Origin: an uncultured Spirochaetaceae bacterium
GTDB taxonomy: Bacteria > Spirochaetota > Spirochaetia > Treponematales > Treponemataceae
Direction: 5' to 3'
Assembly (NCBI GenBank): GCA_902799665.1
Contig: CADCBK010000001.1
Location: 87,991-151,990 of the forward strand
Length of the DNA: 64,000 nt
Below the pieces are notes generated by a model. It worked only from the letters and a program-made list of their open reading frames with translations. It ran no database searches and had not been told where the DNA came from. Of the stretch, positions 30,496-39,380 are shown one piece after another. Both the position numbers and the translations under genes were made by a program. Position 1 is the first letter of the stretch, and each line of letters starts with the position of its first letter.

Positions 30496-31464
30496 CTATC
30501 CCCTCTTCTCGCTCAAAAACAGCCCCGCAATCGTAATCGCCGTTCCCGCGGCGCTGAGAAGGGTGACGCGCTCGCCCAAGGCAAAGAAGGCGAAGGCCGT
30601 TGTGACAATCGGAATCAAGTATAGGCCGCAGCTTACTTTTACCGTTCCGATAATTTGGCAAGCCTTGCTCCAAATCGTAAAGCAAATGCCGCTGGCAAAG
30701 ACGCCCAAGAAAATCAAGTTGACCCAATTTAGGAATTTTGAAAAGCGCGCGGCGTTTACGCTTTTGTCCACAATAAAATAAAGGGACTTGATAAAATCAC
30801 CGGCTTGGCCGCCGTTCGCCGCCGCGACATCCGTTCCCCCTTGAGGAGCGATCTTCCAGCCAAAGACTACAAGAGGAATCATGATGAGAACCGCAAAAAA
30901 GAAAATGCGACGTGTGGAGCAAATCTTGTCGTAACTTTTTTTGTTCAATATTGAAATGAACATCGAGTAAAAGCCCCAGCATATTCCGGAAAAGAGCGCG
31001 AGCAAGTCGCCCTTTGGATTGAAGCTTAGCGCGCTTCCGTTAAAGCAAACCAGGCTCACGCCAAAAATCGCCACAAAAAATCCAAGGACAAACCAAAAGG
31101 ACAGATGCTTTTCTTTCAAAAAAATCTGGCTTATGATCGCGGTGAACAAAGGACAAATGCTTACGATTACGCTGACGTTAGAAGCGTTGGTAAAATGAAT
31201 CGCGATGTTTTCCGAAAGCTGGTAGAGCGCGACGCCCGAAAGGCCTGCCAGCGCAAAATAAATGTTGTCGCGCGCGGCGATCTTTTCAAACTTGGGCCGC
31301 ATGAACCAAAGTCCCACATACGCCATCAAAAATCTGAAGAACAAAATTTCCAGCGACGAAAAATCCTTAAGCAAATATTTTGTGTTTACAAAAGTTATTC
31401 CCCAAATAAAAATTGCGGCCGCTGCAAGAAAAAGGCCCCAAACTTTTTGTTTTTTTTCATTCAT
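30496..31464 (-). CDS. EamA (DMT) family transporter
   Basis: 322 residues with ten predicted membrane helices arranged as two EamA repeats (first repeat from LFLAAAAIFIWGITFVNTKY; second from LALFSGICWGFYSMFISI). Drug/metabolite transporters of this class carry amino acids or other small metabolites out of the cell. I choose MNEKKQK at 31464, 7 nt after a TATAGT box, so the mRNA may be leaderless. Convergent with the RhuM-Fic gene, 10 nt away. Confidence 0.88.
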   Translation of the reverse strand: MNEKKQKVWGLFLAAAAIFIWGITFVNTKYLLKDFSSLEILFFRFLMAYVGLWFMRPKFEKIAARDNIYFALAGLSGVALYQLSENIAIHFTNASNVSVIVSICPLFTAIISQIFLKEKHLSFWFVLGFFVAIFGVSLVCFNGSALSFNPKGDLLALFSGICWGFYSMFISILNKKSYDKICSTRRIFFFAVLIMIPLVVFGWKIAPQGGTDVAAANGGQAGDFIKSLYFIVDKSVNAARFSKFLNWVNLIFLGVFASGICFTIWSKACQIIGTVKVSCGLYLIPIVTTAFAFFALGERVTLLSAAGTAITIAGLFLSEKRG

Positions 31465-31578
31465 GCCGCTTACTATAGCGCAAAGCGGCCGCCCGCGTCC
31501 ACAAGCGAAGGTGTTGATGCCCATGCGCCGAAGGCGCAAACGTCAATAACTTCCACTTACGCAACAAGCGCGCAGCGC

Positions 31579-31607
31579 TTGACAAATACCCGCGGCGCGC
31601 TTATAAT
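31579..31607 (+). promoter_or_regulatory. Consensus sigma70 promoter of the MFS gene
   Basis: Perfect TTGACA (31579-31584), 17-nt spacer, perfect TATAAT (31602-31607). It lies 200 nt upstream of the coding sequence, leaving a long structured leader. Confidence 0.88.
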
Positions 31608-31616
31608 AATATTATT

Positions 31617-31673
31617 ATGTGGAAAACATCAGTTTTATTTTTAGCTCAAGGATCCTTCTCTACCGCTCGATAG
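31617..31673 (+). other. Candidate 18-residue leader peptide of the MFS gene
   Basis: An ORF of 18 codons (MWKTSVLFLAQGSFSTAR) starting 9 nt after the -10 box, with no Shine-Dalgarno. Its stop codon abuts the first arm of the candidate antiterminator at 31673-31684, the position expected for ribosome-stalling control. Confidence 0.4.
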
Positions 31674-31801
31674 GGGTAGTGGGTCTTCTTAAAAAAACTG
31701 TGGCTTCCAAAAGTCTTTTTTGAAAAATCCAAACACAGTCCAACCCAACAGCCCCTTGCGTCGCGGCGCATGCGCGACATTTTTTTTTGCCGTTAAGGGG
31801 C
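31673..31801 (+). promoter_or_regulatory. Attenuator-like leader of the MFS gene
   Basis: GTCGCG/CGCGAC (31760-31778) followed by nine T is an intrinsic terminator. AGCCCCTT (31750-31757) can also pair with AAGGGGC (31795-31801), which covers the ribosome site. GGGGTAGTGGGT (31673-31684) can pair with ACCCAACAGCCCC (31743-31755), an alternative partner for the same arm. Mutually exclusive hairpins fit inducible expression. Confidence 0.6.
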
Positions 31802-31809
31802 GGCGTATT

Positions 31810-32857
31810 ATGTTCAACATAAAAAAACAAATAAACAGATTGTATTCGTCCGCGGTTTTCGGACAGATTTCGCTTTCGGGGGCCTGGGTCGCGATTCTAG
31901 CGTCGCGCGGTTTTTCGCTGGCGCAAATCGGCTTTGCGGAAACAGTCTTCCATATCGTGAGCATTTTGTTCGAGATTCCTTCTGGAGTTTTGGCGGATGT
32001 TTTTGGCCGAAAAAAAACTTTGGTCATCTCTTGCATTATGCGAATGTTGGGCAATTTCGATCGGCTTGCACGCTCTGTGCTACAACTTCGCTTCAGGTTC
32101 CGGCGACGCGCTGGCCTACGACTCGTTAAAGTCCGTGGGGCAGGAGGAACGCTTTGAGCGCTACGCTTCCAACCAGCTTGTGATTTACCGCGTGTGCGAA
32201 GGCCTTTCCACGCTGACCGCGGGATTCGCGCTTGTCATCGGCTACAAGATGGCTTACGCGACCGGAGTTTTTACGGCGCTGATTCAGCTTGCGATTTTGG
32301 CGGGCTTGGTGGAAATCAGGCTTTCGCCATTGCCGGAAAATTTCCATGTTTGGAAAGAAATCGCCAATTGCTTTAAGCAAAGCTTTTTGTTCCTAAAGGA
32401 AGCCAAGAAAGCGATGCTCCTGATGTTCACAAATTCTTTTGTGGGCGCCTTGGACATTTTGCTTTTGTTCTTCTTGCAGGCAAAGCTTCCGATGGCGGGC
32501 ATCCCAAATTGGGCGCTGGGCTTGGCCCTGCTGTTTTTGCAGGCTGGCGGAATCATCGGAGCGCGATTGATTCTTTGCGCAAAGAAAGTTCGCTACCGCG
32601 TGATTTTCGCGGCGGCGACGATCGTCATTTTGTCGGGCATCGCGCTAGAACATTCCGGCCTTTACGCCGTGATGGCGCTTGGCGGATTCTTGGCTTCGAT
32701 GGCCGACGACGCTTTGCAGGTAAGGACGAATTTCATTTTGCAGAACATGTTCCCGTCGGAACAGCGGGCGACCTTGATTTCAATCGAGTCGTTCACGTTC
32801 TCCTGCATAATGATTGTCCTTTCGCCGCTGGCAGGCCTGTTCTTCAGCGTTTGGTAA
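31810..32857 (+). pseudogene. MFS efflux transporter with a frameshift
   Basis: Frame 1 starts MFNIKKQINRLYSSAVFGQI at 31810 and contains the MFS motif VLADVFGRKKT. It leaves homology after LVISCIMRMLGN near 32050. Frame 2 continues from ISIGLHALCYNFASGSGDAL through DSLKSVGQEERF to the stop at 32857. Joined, they give about 350 residues and 10-12 helices, as in drug efflux MFS proteins. The single shift near 32045-32060 means the gene is broken or the read has an error there. The attenuator upstream suggests drug-inducible efflux in the intact form. Confidence 0.8.
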
Positions 32858-32861
32858 AATT

Positions 32862-32910
32862 AGAGCGGTTCCGCCGCGTCCTTTGGACGCTGCTGGGGCC
32901 GCTCGTTTTT
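32862..32910 (+). terminator. Intrinsic terminator after the MFS gene
   Basis: GAGCGG (32862-32867) pairs with CCGCTC (32899-32904) around an inner GCGTCC/GGACGC stem, followed by GTTTTT. It reaches the stop codon of the convergent DUF4153 gene. Confidence 0.8.
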
Positions 32911-34690
32911 ACTTGCAGACGTAGCCGCGGCCGTCAACAGACCAGTAATTGTTTTTGCTGTCGTCTTCAAGCCTTTGGCGGGCGTTGAGGTATGTCAAAA
33001 CTATTGTCCAGCCGCCGTCGATTTTTATCGCGAGCGGCTTGCCTTTGCTTTTTGCAATGTAATTCTCATAGGCCTTGTTGTATTCGTCTTGCGGCATTTC
33101 CTTTAGCAAAGCCTTTATTTCGTTTGTGATGTCCGTCTGCTTGTTGTCGCCCCAATTTACAAGCGCCTTTTGGTTCTTGTCGTCAATCGTTTTAAATGCG
33201 TACAACTGTGAATATTCGCTTACGTCAAACGGAACCGCATAATCCTCGCCAAAGCCGTAAAAATAATATTTCTTTTGGCCAAGGCCTTTTCCGTAATCGT
33301 TTGAAAAAGCGAAGCCGAACGATTTTTTAAAGTCATACTTGTCTCCGTCTTTCAAAAGCCAAAGCGCCTTTTTTATCTTTGAGTCCGATTTTATTATCTC
33401 GTTGTAGGAACTAACCACTTGCGCCTTTTGCTCCTCGGACAATTTTTGCTCGGAACTCTGCGCGTCCAACGTTCCGTCCTGATTAAAGAGGCCGGCGGAC
33501 TTAAAAAGCTTTTCAATGCGCGCAGTCTGGTTTTTAAAAGGAACGTCAAGCAAGTTCATCGGAGTTATCGTACAGAACAAGCAAAGCGCCGCGAACAAGG
33601 GAAAAGCCGCGCTCATGTACTTTCCTTTTTTGACGAACGAAATCGCGACGCACGCGATGCTGAACAAAATGTACAAAAGGCTTGCGTACCGCACCTCTGT
33701 GTAACCGTAAGCGTTGATTCTAATTCCAAACGCGACGCATTGCGTTACAATCAGCGGAATCAAAAGCGCGGCGCCCCACTTGCAATAAAGCTGCGCGGCC
33801 TTGCTTTCAAACTGCCTGATAGAAAAAAAGAAGACCAAGTAAAAAACGCTTGCAAAAGAAACAAACCAATTTATCCTTCCGTTCGGAAGCGAAAGCGTGA
33901 ATAAGCTTTTTGCAATATAGGCGTAAAGGACAAAAAGCAAAATCAAATACAAGGGCAGCAAGATGAACATAAAAATGACTTTAAACGCTTTTGGAACGCT
34001 TATCTCTTCTTTGGGCTTGGTGGCGTAGGCGACAAAAATGCACGCGCAACAAACAAGCCACGAAAAGCTTATAATCGACGAGTCAACGACTATTTGAACC
34101 AGTCCAGTCAATTTAAAAAGCAAATTGTCAACCGCAAAGCGAATGATAAAAAGCCCCGCGCAAACGCAGCCCGCGGCGATTCCGCTAATCATTCCCGAAA
34201 CAATTATATTCGGCGCGACAAGCTTTTCTTCCTGCTCGAACATCAAAAGAAAAACCGCAAGGAACATAAGGGCCGCTTCCGTTCCGCAATAAGCCAACAA
34301 CCTGTAAGCGCTTTCTCCTTTAAACAGAGCGTAAGCGGCAAAGAAAAGCGCGGCGCTCAAGGCCTGGCTTCCAAAGGCAAAAATCTTTTTCTTTTTTTCG
34401 CCGAATTTTTTCGCAGCCAATGGCGCCGCGATTCCGGCAAAAAAAGCGAAGGTCACAGTCCACGCCGCGGCCTTGCAAAAGTCCAAGGCGTTTTTTTGAA
34501 AGGCCTCGCGCTTTTCCACAATCGCCTTGTATTCACCGCTATTGTAATCCAAGCCGCTTGTAGAAAAAATTTCATACGAGCTGGATTCCAAAGTCACAAA
34601 AACAGCCGCGACAACGCAAAAGACAAAGACCGCCGGAAACCTCGCCGCGGCAGGTTTTATCGCCTTAAAGAAATTCTTAAAAATTTTCAT
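32909..34690 (-). CDS. DUF4153-domain membrane protein
   Basis: 593 residues with about 11 hydrophobic segments in the first 400, then a soluble C-terminal domain of about 190. The segment YIAKSLFTLSLPNGRINWFV, then RINAYGYTEVRYASLLY, is typical of DUF4153. The function of the family is unknown; it is placed in the inner membrane. The ATG overlaps the stop of the upstream trpB2 gene by one base (TAATG), so the two are translationally coupled. Confidence 0.8.
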   Translation of the reverse strand: MKIFKNFFKAIKPAAARFPAVFVFCVVAAVFVTLESSSYEIFSTSGLDYNSGEYKAIVEKREAFQKNALDFCKAAAWTVTFAFFAGIAAPLAAKKFGEKKKKIFAFGSQALSAALFFAAYALFKGESAYRLLAYCGTEAALMFLAVFLLMFEQEEKLVAPNIIVSGMISGIAAGCVCAGLFIIRFAVDNLLFKLTGLVQIVVDSSIISFSWLVCCACIFVAYATKPKEEISVPKAFKVIFMFILLPLYLILLFVLYAYIAKSLFTLSLPNGRINWFVSFASVFYLVFFFSIRQFESKAAQLYCKWGAALLIPLIVTQCVAFGIRINAYGYTEVRYASLLYILFSIACVAISFVKKGKYMSAAFPLFAALCLFCTITPMNLLDVPFKNQTARIEKLFKSAGLFNQDGTLDAQSSEQKLSEEQKAQVVSSYNEIIKSDSKIKKALWLLKDGDKYDFKKSFGFAFSNDYGKGLGQKKYYFYGFGEDYAVPFDVSEYSQLYAFKTIDDKNQKALVNWGDNKQTDITNEIKALLKEMPQDEYNKAYENYIAKSKGKPLAIKIDGGWTIVLTYLNARQRLEDDSKNNYWSVDGRGYVCK

Positions 34691-36072
34691 TAAAATTCGT
34701 TTCCTTCAAATCGCGGAATCAAGTCGGTGGCCTTCTTGATGTCTTCGTCAGTGGGAACGTAGTCGCTCATCGTCTTGTCGTTGAACTTTTGGTAGCTCAT
34801 CATGTCAAAGTAGCCGGTTCCGGTAAGGCCGAACAAGATTGTTTTTTCTTCGCCAGTTTCCTTGCACTTTAAGGCTTCGTCAATCGCGACGCGGATGGCG
34901 TGGCTTGATTCAGGAGCGGGGAGCGTTCCCTCCGTGCGGCAGAAAAGTTCCGCCGCCTCAAAAACGGAAGTCTGCTCAACGGCGCGCGCCTGCATCAAGC
35001 CGTCGTGGTAAAGCTGGCTTAGGATGGAACTCATTCCGTGGTAGCGAAGTCCGCCGGCGTGGCTGGGGCTGGGCATGAACTGGCTTCCGAGAGTGTACAT
35101 TTTTTGCAGCGGGCAGACTTTTCCGGTGTCGCAATAATCGTAGGCAAAAACGCCGCGGGTAAGGCTTGGACAGCTGGCCGGCTCAACCGCGATGAATTGG
35201 TAGTCCGCCTCGCCCCGCAACTTTTGTCCCATAAAGGGCGAAATCAAGCCGCCCAAATTGCTTCCGCCGCCCGCGCAGCCGATAATCATGTCGGGCTTGA
35301 TGCCGTACTTGTCCAGCGCGGCCTTGGCTTCCAAGCCGATGATTGTTTGGTGAAGCAAAACTTGGTTCAAGACGCTGCCCAAAACGTAACGGTAGCCGGG
35401 CGTTTTGACAGCCGTTTCAACCGCTTCGCTAATCGCGCAGCCCAGCGAGCCTGAGCAGCCCGGAAATTCCTTGTTCATCTGGCGGCCCACTTCCGTTTCC
35501 ATGCTGGGAGACGGAATGGCCTTTCCGCCGTAGGTGCGAATCACTTCGCGGCGCTGGGGCTTTTGCTCGTAGGAACAGCGCACTTGGTAAACAACGCAGT
35601 CCAAGTCAAGATAAGCGCAAGCCATCGCCATCGCGGTTCCCCACTGGCCGGCGCCAGTTTCTGTCGTGACGCCTTTAAGGCCTTGCTTTTTTGCGTAGTA
35701 AGCCTGGGCAATCGCGGAATTAAGCTTGTGCGAGCCCGAAGTGTTCTGGCCCTCAAACTTGTAGTAAATCTTGGCGGGCGTTCCCAATTTTTTTTCAAGG
35801 CAATAAGCGCGGACAAGCGGCGACGGCCTGTACATTTTGTAAAAGTCCAAAATTTCTTGCGGAATGTTGATGTACTGGTCGCTCGTGTTCAATTCCTGCT
35901 TTACAAGCTCCGCGCAAAAAACCTGCTCCAGTTCCGCCGCAGTCGCCGGCTTAAGCGTTTGAGGATTCAAAAGCGGCGCCGGCTTGTTCTTCATGTCCGC
36001 GCGAACGTTGTACCACTGCTTGGGCATCTCTTCTTCTGAAAGGTAAATTTTGTAGGGAATTGTTTGTGACAT
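34690..36072 (-). CDS. trpB: Tryptophan synthase beta-like enzyme, TrpB2 subgroup
   Basis: 460 residues, the length of the TrpB2 branch (standard TrpB is about 400). The PLP lysine lies in NTSGSHKLNSA near residue 115. GAGQWGTAMAMA, CAGGGSNLGG (phosphate loop) and the C-terminal LFGLTGTGYFD are all present. It makes tryptophan from indole and serine, or acts as an indole-salvage or serine-deaminase-like enzyme. No trpA is in the window, which favours indole salvage. GAGGATACGCA precedes the ATG. Confidence 0.9.
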   Translation of the reverse strand: MSQTIPYKIYLSEEEMPKQWYNVRADMKNKPAPLLNPQTLKPATAAELEQVFCAELVKQELNTSDQYINIPQEILDFYKMYRPSPLVRAYCLEKKLGTPAKIYYKFEGQNTSGSHKLNSAIAQAYYAKKQGLKGVTTETGAGQWGTAMAMACAYLDLDCVVYQVRCSYEQKPQRREVIRTYGGKAIPSPSMETEVGRQMNKEFPGCSGSLGCAISEAVETAVKTPGYRYVLGSVLNQVLLHQTIIGLEAKAALDKYGIKPDMIIGCAGGGSNLGGLISPFMGQKLRGEADYQFIAVEPASCPSLTRGVFAYDYCDTGKVCPLQKMYTLGSQFMPSPSHAGGLRYHGMSSILSQLYHDGLMQARAVEQTSVFEAAELFCRTEGTLPAPESSHAIRVAIDEALKCKETGEEKTILFGLTGTGYFDMMSYQKFNDKTMSDYVPTDEDIKKATDLIPRFEGNEF

Positions 36073-36171
36073 TGCGTATCCTCGCTGTTTCTTTATTTAG
36101 AAACATTATACAATGGATTTTGCGGGTTGTCAAAGGGAGGAAGGGGCAAGCGGACTAATCTCGGTCAAATC

Positions 36172-37110
36172 CTAAAATCTCCGCCGCCTTGCCACCCCCC
36201 TTCCCCAATTCCACACCCTGACCATTTCAATGCCGTAATCCGCCGCGAAGCGCTGGTATTCTTGCAAGAGGCCTTTTTGGCTTTTAATGCGGCGGAAGAT
36301 TTGCGCAAAGGGCAGGCGGTCGCGGCGGCGGATGCGCCAGGCGCGGACCAAAAGCGGCGCGTCTACGTAGATTATTTTTTGGCACTGGCGCAAAAGGGAC
36401 GGCGTTTTGTAAAGCAGCGCCGCGTTTATAGCCAAGCCGCGCGCTGGCTGGCCGACCGCTATCGGTTGGACGGACCCGTGCGCAATCTTAGGCTTGCCTG
36501 CAATTTCTGTCACGCCGCCTTCTTGGGCGTTGATGGAATTATTGGTAATACCAAAACTTTCGGGACGGCCAAAATCCGCCGCCGCATTTTGGTCAGTGAA
36601 GCCTTTTGGTTTTTGCGCCGCGTCCTGGGCTTGCGAGTAATTTTCGCCCGCAGTCTTAGGCTTGCTTTCAATTCCAGTCGCGCCGCCTTCTTGGGCGTTG
36701 ATGAAATTGTTGGAAATACCGCAGCCTTCTGGCTGACTAAAATCCGCCGCCGCATTTTGGTCAGTGAAACCTTTTGGTTTTTGCGATGCCTCTTTTTCCG
36801 CGTCAATCAGCACTTGGACGCGCGCGACAAATTCTGGGTAAAGGATTTTTTCTTGCTCGGCCAAAAGCGTTCTGTCCTTAAAAAGAAGCTTTCCAAGCGC
36901 GCGGCGGTCAAGGCTTCCGTCAGCGGCGCGCAAATTGATTCCGCGGGAGGCGGCAATCTGGCTAAAGCGGCTAAGGATTTCCGCCTGCTTTTCGCCGATT
37001 ATTTTGTGGATTTCTTGGTCAGCGTCCAGGCAAAAAAAACCCCGTTCCGCCAAAATAGAGCAGACGTAATTTTTTCCCGCCGCAATCGGGCCCGCAACGC
37101 AAACAATCAT
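36172..37110 (-). CDS. coaE: Dephospho-CoA kinase with an internal duplicated insert
   Basis: 312 residues against about 200 for normal CoaE. The P-loop is AGPIAAGKNYV, with GKN instead of GKS/T. CLDADQEIHKII near residue 27 and IYVDAPLLVRAWRIRRRDRL near 245 are CoaE core motifs. Between residues about 108 and 215 lies an insert of two related units that share QKPKGFTDQNAAADF and NAQEGG. CoaE phosphorylates dephospho-CoA in the last step of CoA synthesis. The insert sits in the CoA-binding lid region and is probably a surface loop. It overlaps proC by 4 nt. Confidence 0.85.
   Translation of the reverse strand: MIVCVAGPIAAGKNYVCSILAERGFFCLDADQEIHKIIGEKQAEILSRFSQIAASRGINLRAADGSLDRRALGKLLFKDRTLLAEQEKILYPEFVARVQVLIDAEKEASQKPKGFTDQNAAADFSQPEGCGISNNFINAQEGGATGIESKPKTAGENYSQAQDAAQKPKGFTDQNAAADFGRPESFGITNNSINAQEGGVTEIAGKPKIAHGSVQPIAVGQPARGLAINAALLYKTPSLLRQCQKIIYVDAPLLVRAWRIRRRDRLPFAQIFRRIKSQKGLLQEYQRFAADYGIEMVRVWNWGRGVARRRRF
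36487..36618 (-). repeat. Intragenic direct repeat in coaE, copy 1
   Basis: About 132 bp, repeated with divergence at 36655-36787 (period 168 bp). In-frame in both copies. Encodes the unit with QKPKGFTDQNAAADFGRPE. Confidence 0.85.
36655..36787 (-). repeat. Intragenic direct repeat in coaE, copy 2
   Basis: Second copy of the 132-bp unit. Encodes the unit with QKPKGFTDQNAAADFSQPE. Confidence 0.85.
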
Positions 37111-37904
37111 TTTTTGGCGTTTTTAAAGTCCATTATCGCGTCGATGCTCTGGACGCAAGCGTTCCGCAAGCCCGCCTTTTCCAAAGCGCAAACTCCGCGA
37201 ATCGTGGTTCCGCCCGGCGAGCAAACCGCGTCCTTTAAGGCGCCCGGATGCTCTCCAGTTGCAAGCTGCAAGGCGGCGCTTCCCAACATCGTTTGGCTTG
37301 CCAAGCGGTAGGCCTGCTCGCGCTTCATTCCGTACTTTACGGCCGCGTCGGCGTAAGCTTCGATTATCAAGTCCATAAAGGCAGGGCCGCAGCCTGCAAG
37401 GGCGCCGCCGATTCCCATCAAGCTCGCCGGAATCGTTTCCAGCAAGCCCAGGCTTGAAAGCAAGTCCTTTATTTGAGCGGCCTCGTCGTCGCGCAAGGAA
37501 TTTTTTTCTTCCAGCAAAATCACGCCTTGGCCTATGCGGGCGGGCGTGTTGGGCATAAGGCACAAAACGCGCGTTTTGCTTGTGTCCAAAATTTTCGCGT
37601 AGCTGTCAAAAGTCCAGCCCGCCGCTACGGAAACAAGCGCCTTGCCCTGCAATTCGTTCTTCACTTCGGCCACAACGCCTTCGATTTGGTTGGGCTTGCA
37701 GCAAACAAAAACAGTGTCGGCGTTTTTCACCGCTTCCGCGTTTGAGGAACAGGGATTAAAGCCGATTTTGGCCGCGTTGGCCTTTAGCTTTTCTTGGTTG
37801 GGAGCGTAGGCGAACAAGTCCTGGCTTGAGATTTTTTTTGAGTTTACAAATCCGGCCGCAATCGCTTGCGCCATGTTTCCCATTCCGATAAAACCAATTT
37901 TCAT
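37107..37904 (-). CDS. proC: Pyrroline-5-carboxylate reductase
   Basis: 265 residues. The N-terminal Rossmann motif is IGFIGMGNMAQAIAAGF (GxGxMA). FVCCKPNQIEGV lies near residue 70. The conserved C-terminal block is ATGEHPGALKDAVCSPGGTT (the ProC signature). It reduces pyrroline-5-carboxylate to proline with NAD(P)H. It overlaps coaE and purB by 4 nt at either end, so purB-proC-coaE is a tightly coupled operon. Confidence 0.95.
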   Translation of the reverse strand: MKIGFIGMGNMAQAIAAGFVNSKKISSQDLFAYAPNQEKLKANAAKIGFNPCSSNAEAVKNADTVFVCCKPNQIEGVVAEVKNELQGKALVSVAAGWTFDSYAKILDTSKTRVLCLMPNTPARIGQGVILLEEKNSLRDDEAAQIKDLLSSLGLLETIPASLMGIGGALAGCGPAFMDLIIEAYADAAVKYGMKREQAYRLASQTMLGSAALQLATGEHPGALKDAVCSPGGTTIRGVCALEKAGLRNACVQSIDAIMDFKNAKK

Positions 37905-39322
37905 TTCATCAACTCCGCGTATTTTTGTGCCAAGCGCTTTGACTTTTTGGCGGCAAGGCCGTGGTAGCGCTCGGGGTTGGCAAAGAAGTTTTGCGGGTCC
38001 TCAACGCCAAGCTTTTCCAGCTGCGCCGTGATTTTGGCGTAAGCGTCGGTGTGGGTTTTGAGGACTTCAAAGAAAGTCTTTCCGCTTTGCTCGCATTCCA
38101 AAGTGATTTTGCGAATCACTTCGTGGCCGTCGTTGACTCCCGCTTCTCCAAGCAAAATGTAGGCCGGCTCGGCAAGAACTCCGCCCTTGACTTTTCCGCC
38201 GGCGTTGTCCAAGTTGCGCTTCATGCTTTCGCGGTCCGCCTGCAAGCCGCTCACCACGGAATTCATTCTGGCGACGGCCATCGTAAAGCCAGCAACATAG
38301 TCGGCGATAAAGCGCTGGCTAGCGCTGTTCGTAAGGTCGCGCTGGTGCTCGCTTATTTGGTCCATGTAGAACGTGATGACGCGCGGGCACATCGCCTTCC
38401 ACAAAGACTTTACGTGCTCGCTGTTCCACGGGTTGCGCTTTTGCGGCATTGTCGAAGAGCCGACTTGGGTAGAAGCGAAGTACTCAAAGACTTCGCCGAT
38501 TTCCGAACGCTGCAAGTTGCGCAGGTCGTCGGCAAGGTTCGCGATGATTCCAAAAGCGACGTTCATCTCAAGCAAAAGGCGCAAGAGGTATTCCGGCTCG
38601 ACCAACTGGTTTGAATATTCGCTGGGCTCCAAGCCCAAAAATCCAAGGTAAGTTTTTTCCAATTCTTCGGGGTCTTTTACAATCATGCTGGGGCCGTTGT
38701 AAGAGCCTACCGGGCCGGCAAGCTTTCCCTTAAGCTGCTTGCTCAATTCCTCGATGCGCAAGATTGACTTTCCAAGGCGGGAAACAAATTCCGCAATGCT
38801 CCAGCCGAATGTAATCGGAACGGCGTGCTGTCCGTGAGTGCGTCCAACTTGCGGAGTGTCGGCCTCGCGCTCGGCGATGGCGCAAAGATTTTTTTCAAGC
38901 TCCTTCAATTCGGGGAGAACGACGTTCTGCGTAACGTCGCGCATTCTGCAAGAAAGAGCGGTGTCCAAAATGTCAACGCTTGTGGCGCCCAAGTGAACCA
39001 GCGGTCCAAGGTCGGCGGGAACTTTTGTCTTAAGGACGTTGACAAGCGCGCGAATGTTGTGCTTTGTCTTTTCTTCTTCTTTGTAAACTTCTTCGGGGTC
39101 GATGTTGGCTGCGGCCTGGTCAAGCGCGCTTGCCTTTTTGTCGTCCAGCTGGCCGCGAACCTTTAAGTGCGCCTTTACAAGCGCGGCTTCGCACTTGGCA
39201 AAGCTTTGGACGCTGGCCTCTTCCGAAATGTATTTAGAAAGGCCTTCAAAAGCCTTGGCCTCCGACAACGAATACCTGTGGTCGATGCAAGAAATGTTTT
39301 CAAAAATGTTTCTGCTTTCCAT
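37901..39322 (-). CDS. purB: Adenylosuccinate lyase
   Basis: 473 residues from the ATG at 39322 (GGAGGAATTAT). The fumarase/aspartase-superfamily blocks are seen: LGATSVDILDTALS near residue 115, GRTHGQHAVPITFG near 165 (catalytic His), and the signature GSSTMPQKRNPWNSE near 290 (catalytic Ser loop). It acts twice in purine synthesis, splitting SAICAR and adenylosuccinate. First gene of purB-proC-coaE. Confidence 0.95.
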   Translation of the reverse strand: MESRNIFENISCIDHRYSLSEAKAFEGLSKYISEEASVQSFAKCEAALVKAHLKVRGQLDDKKASALDQAAANIDPEEVYKEEEKTKHNIRALVNVLKTKVPADLGPLVHLGATSVDILDTALSCRMRDVTQNVVLPELKELEKNLCAIAEREADTPQVGRTHGQHAVPITFGWSIAEFVSRLGKSILRIEELSKQLKGKLAGPVGSYNGPSMIVKDPEELEKTYLGFLGLEPSEYSNQLVEPEYLLRLLLEMNVAFGIIANLADDLRNLQRSEIGEVFEYFASTQVGSSTMPQKRNPWNSEHVKSLWKAMCPRVITFYMDQISEHQRDLTNSASQRFIADYVAGFTMAVARMNSVVSGLQADRESMKRNLDNAGGKVKGGVLAEPAYILLGEAGVNDGHEVIRKITLECEQSGKTFFEVLKTHTDAYAKITAQLEKLGVEDPQNFFANPERYHGLAAKKSKRLAQKYAELMK

Positions 39323-39380
39323 ATAATTCCTCCAAAATAAAATCGGCCGCAAGACCAAAAAGCCCGCGCCGCTTGTCTGT

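Noticed and set aside
36127..37311. 394-residue plus-strand ORF
   Set aside because: Antisense to coaE and proC, including the duplicated insert; basic, low-complexity shadow.
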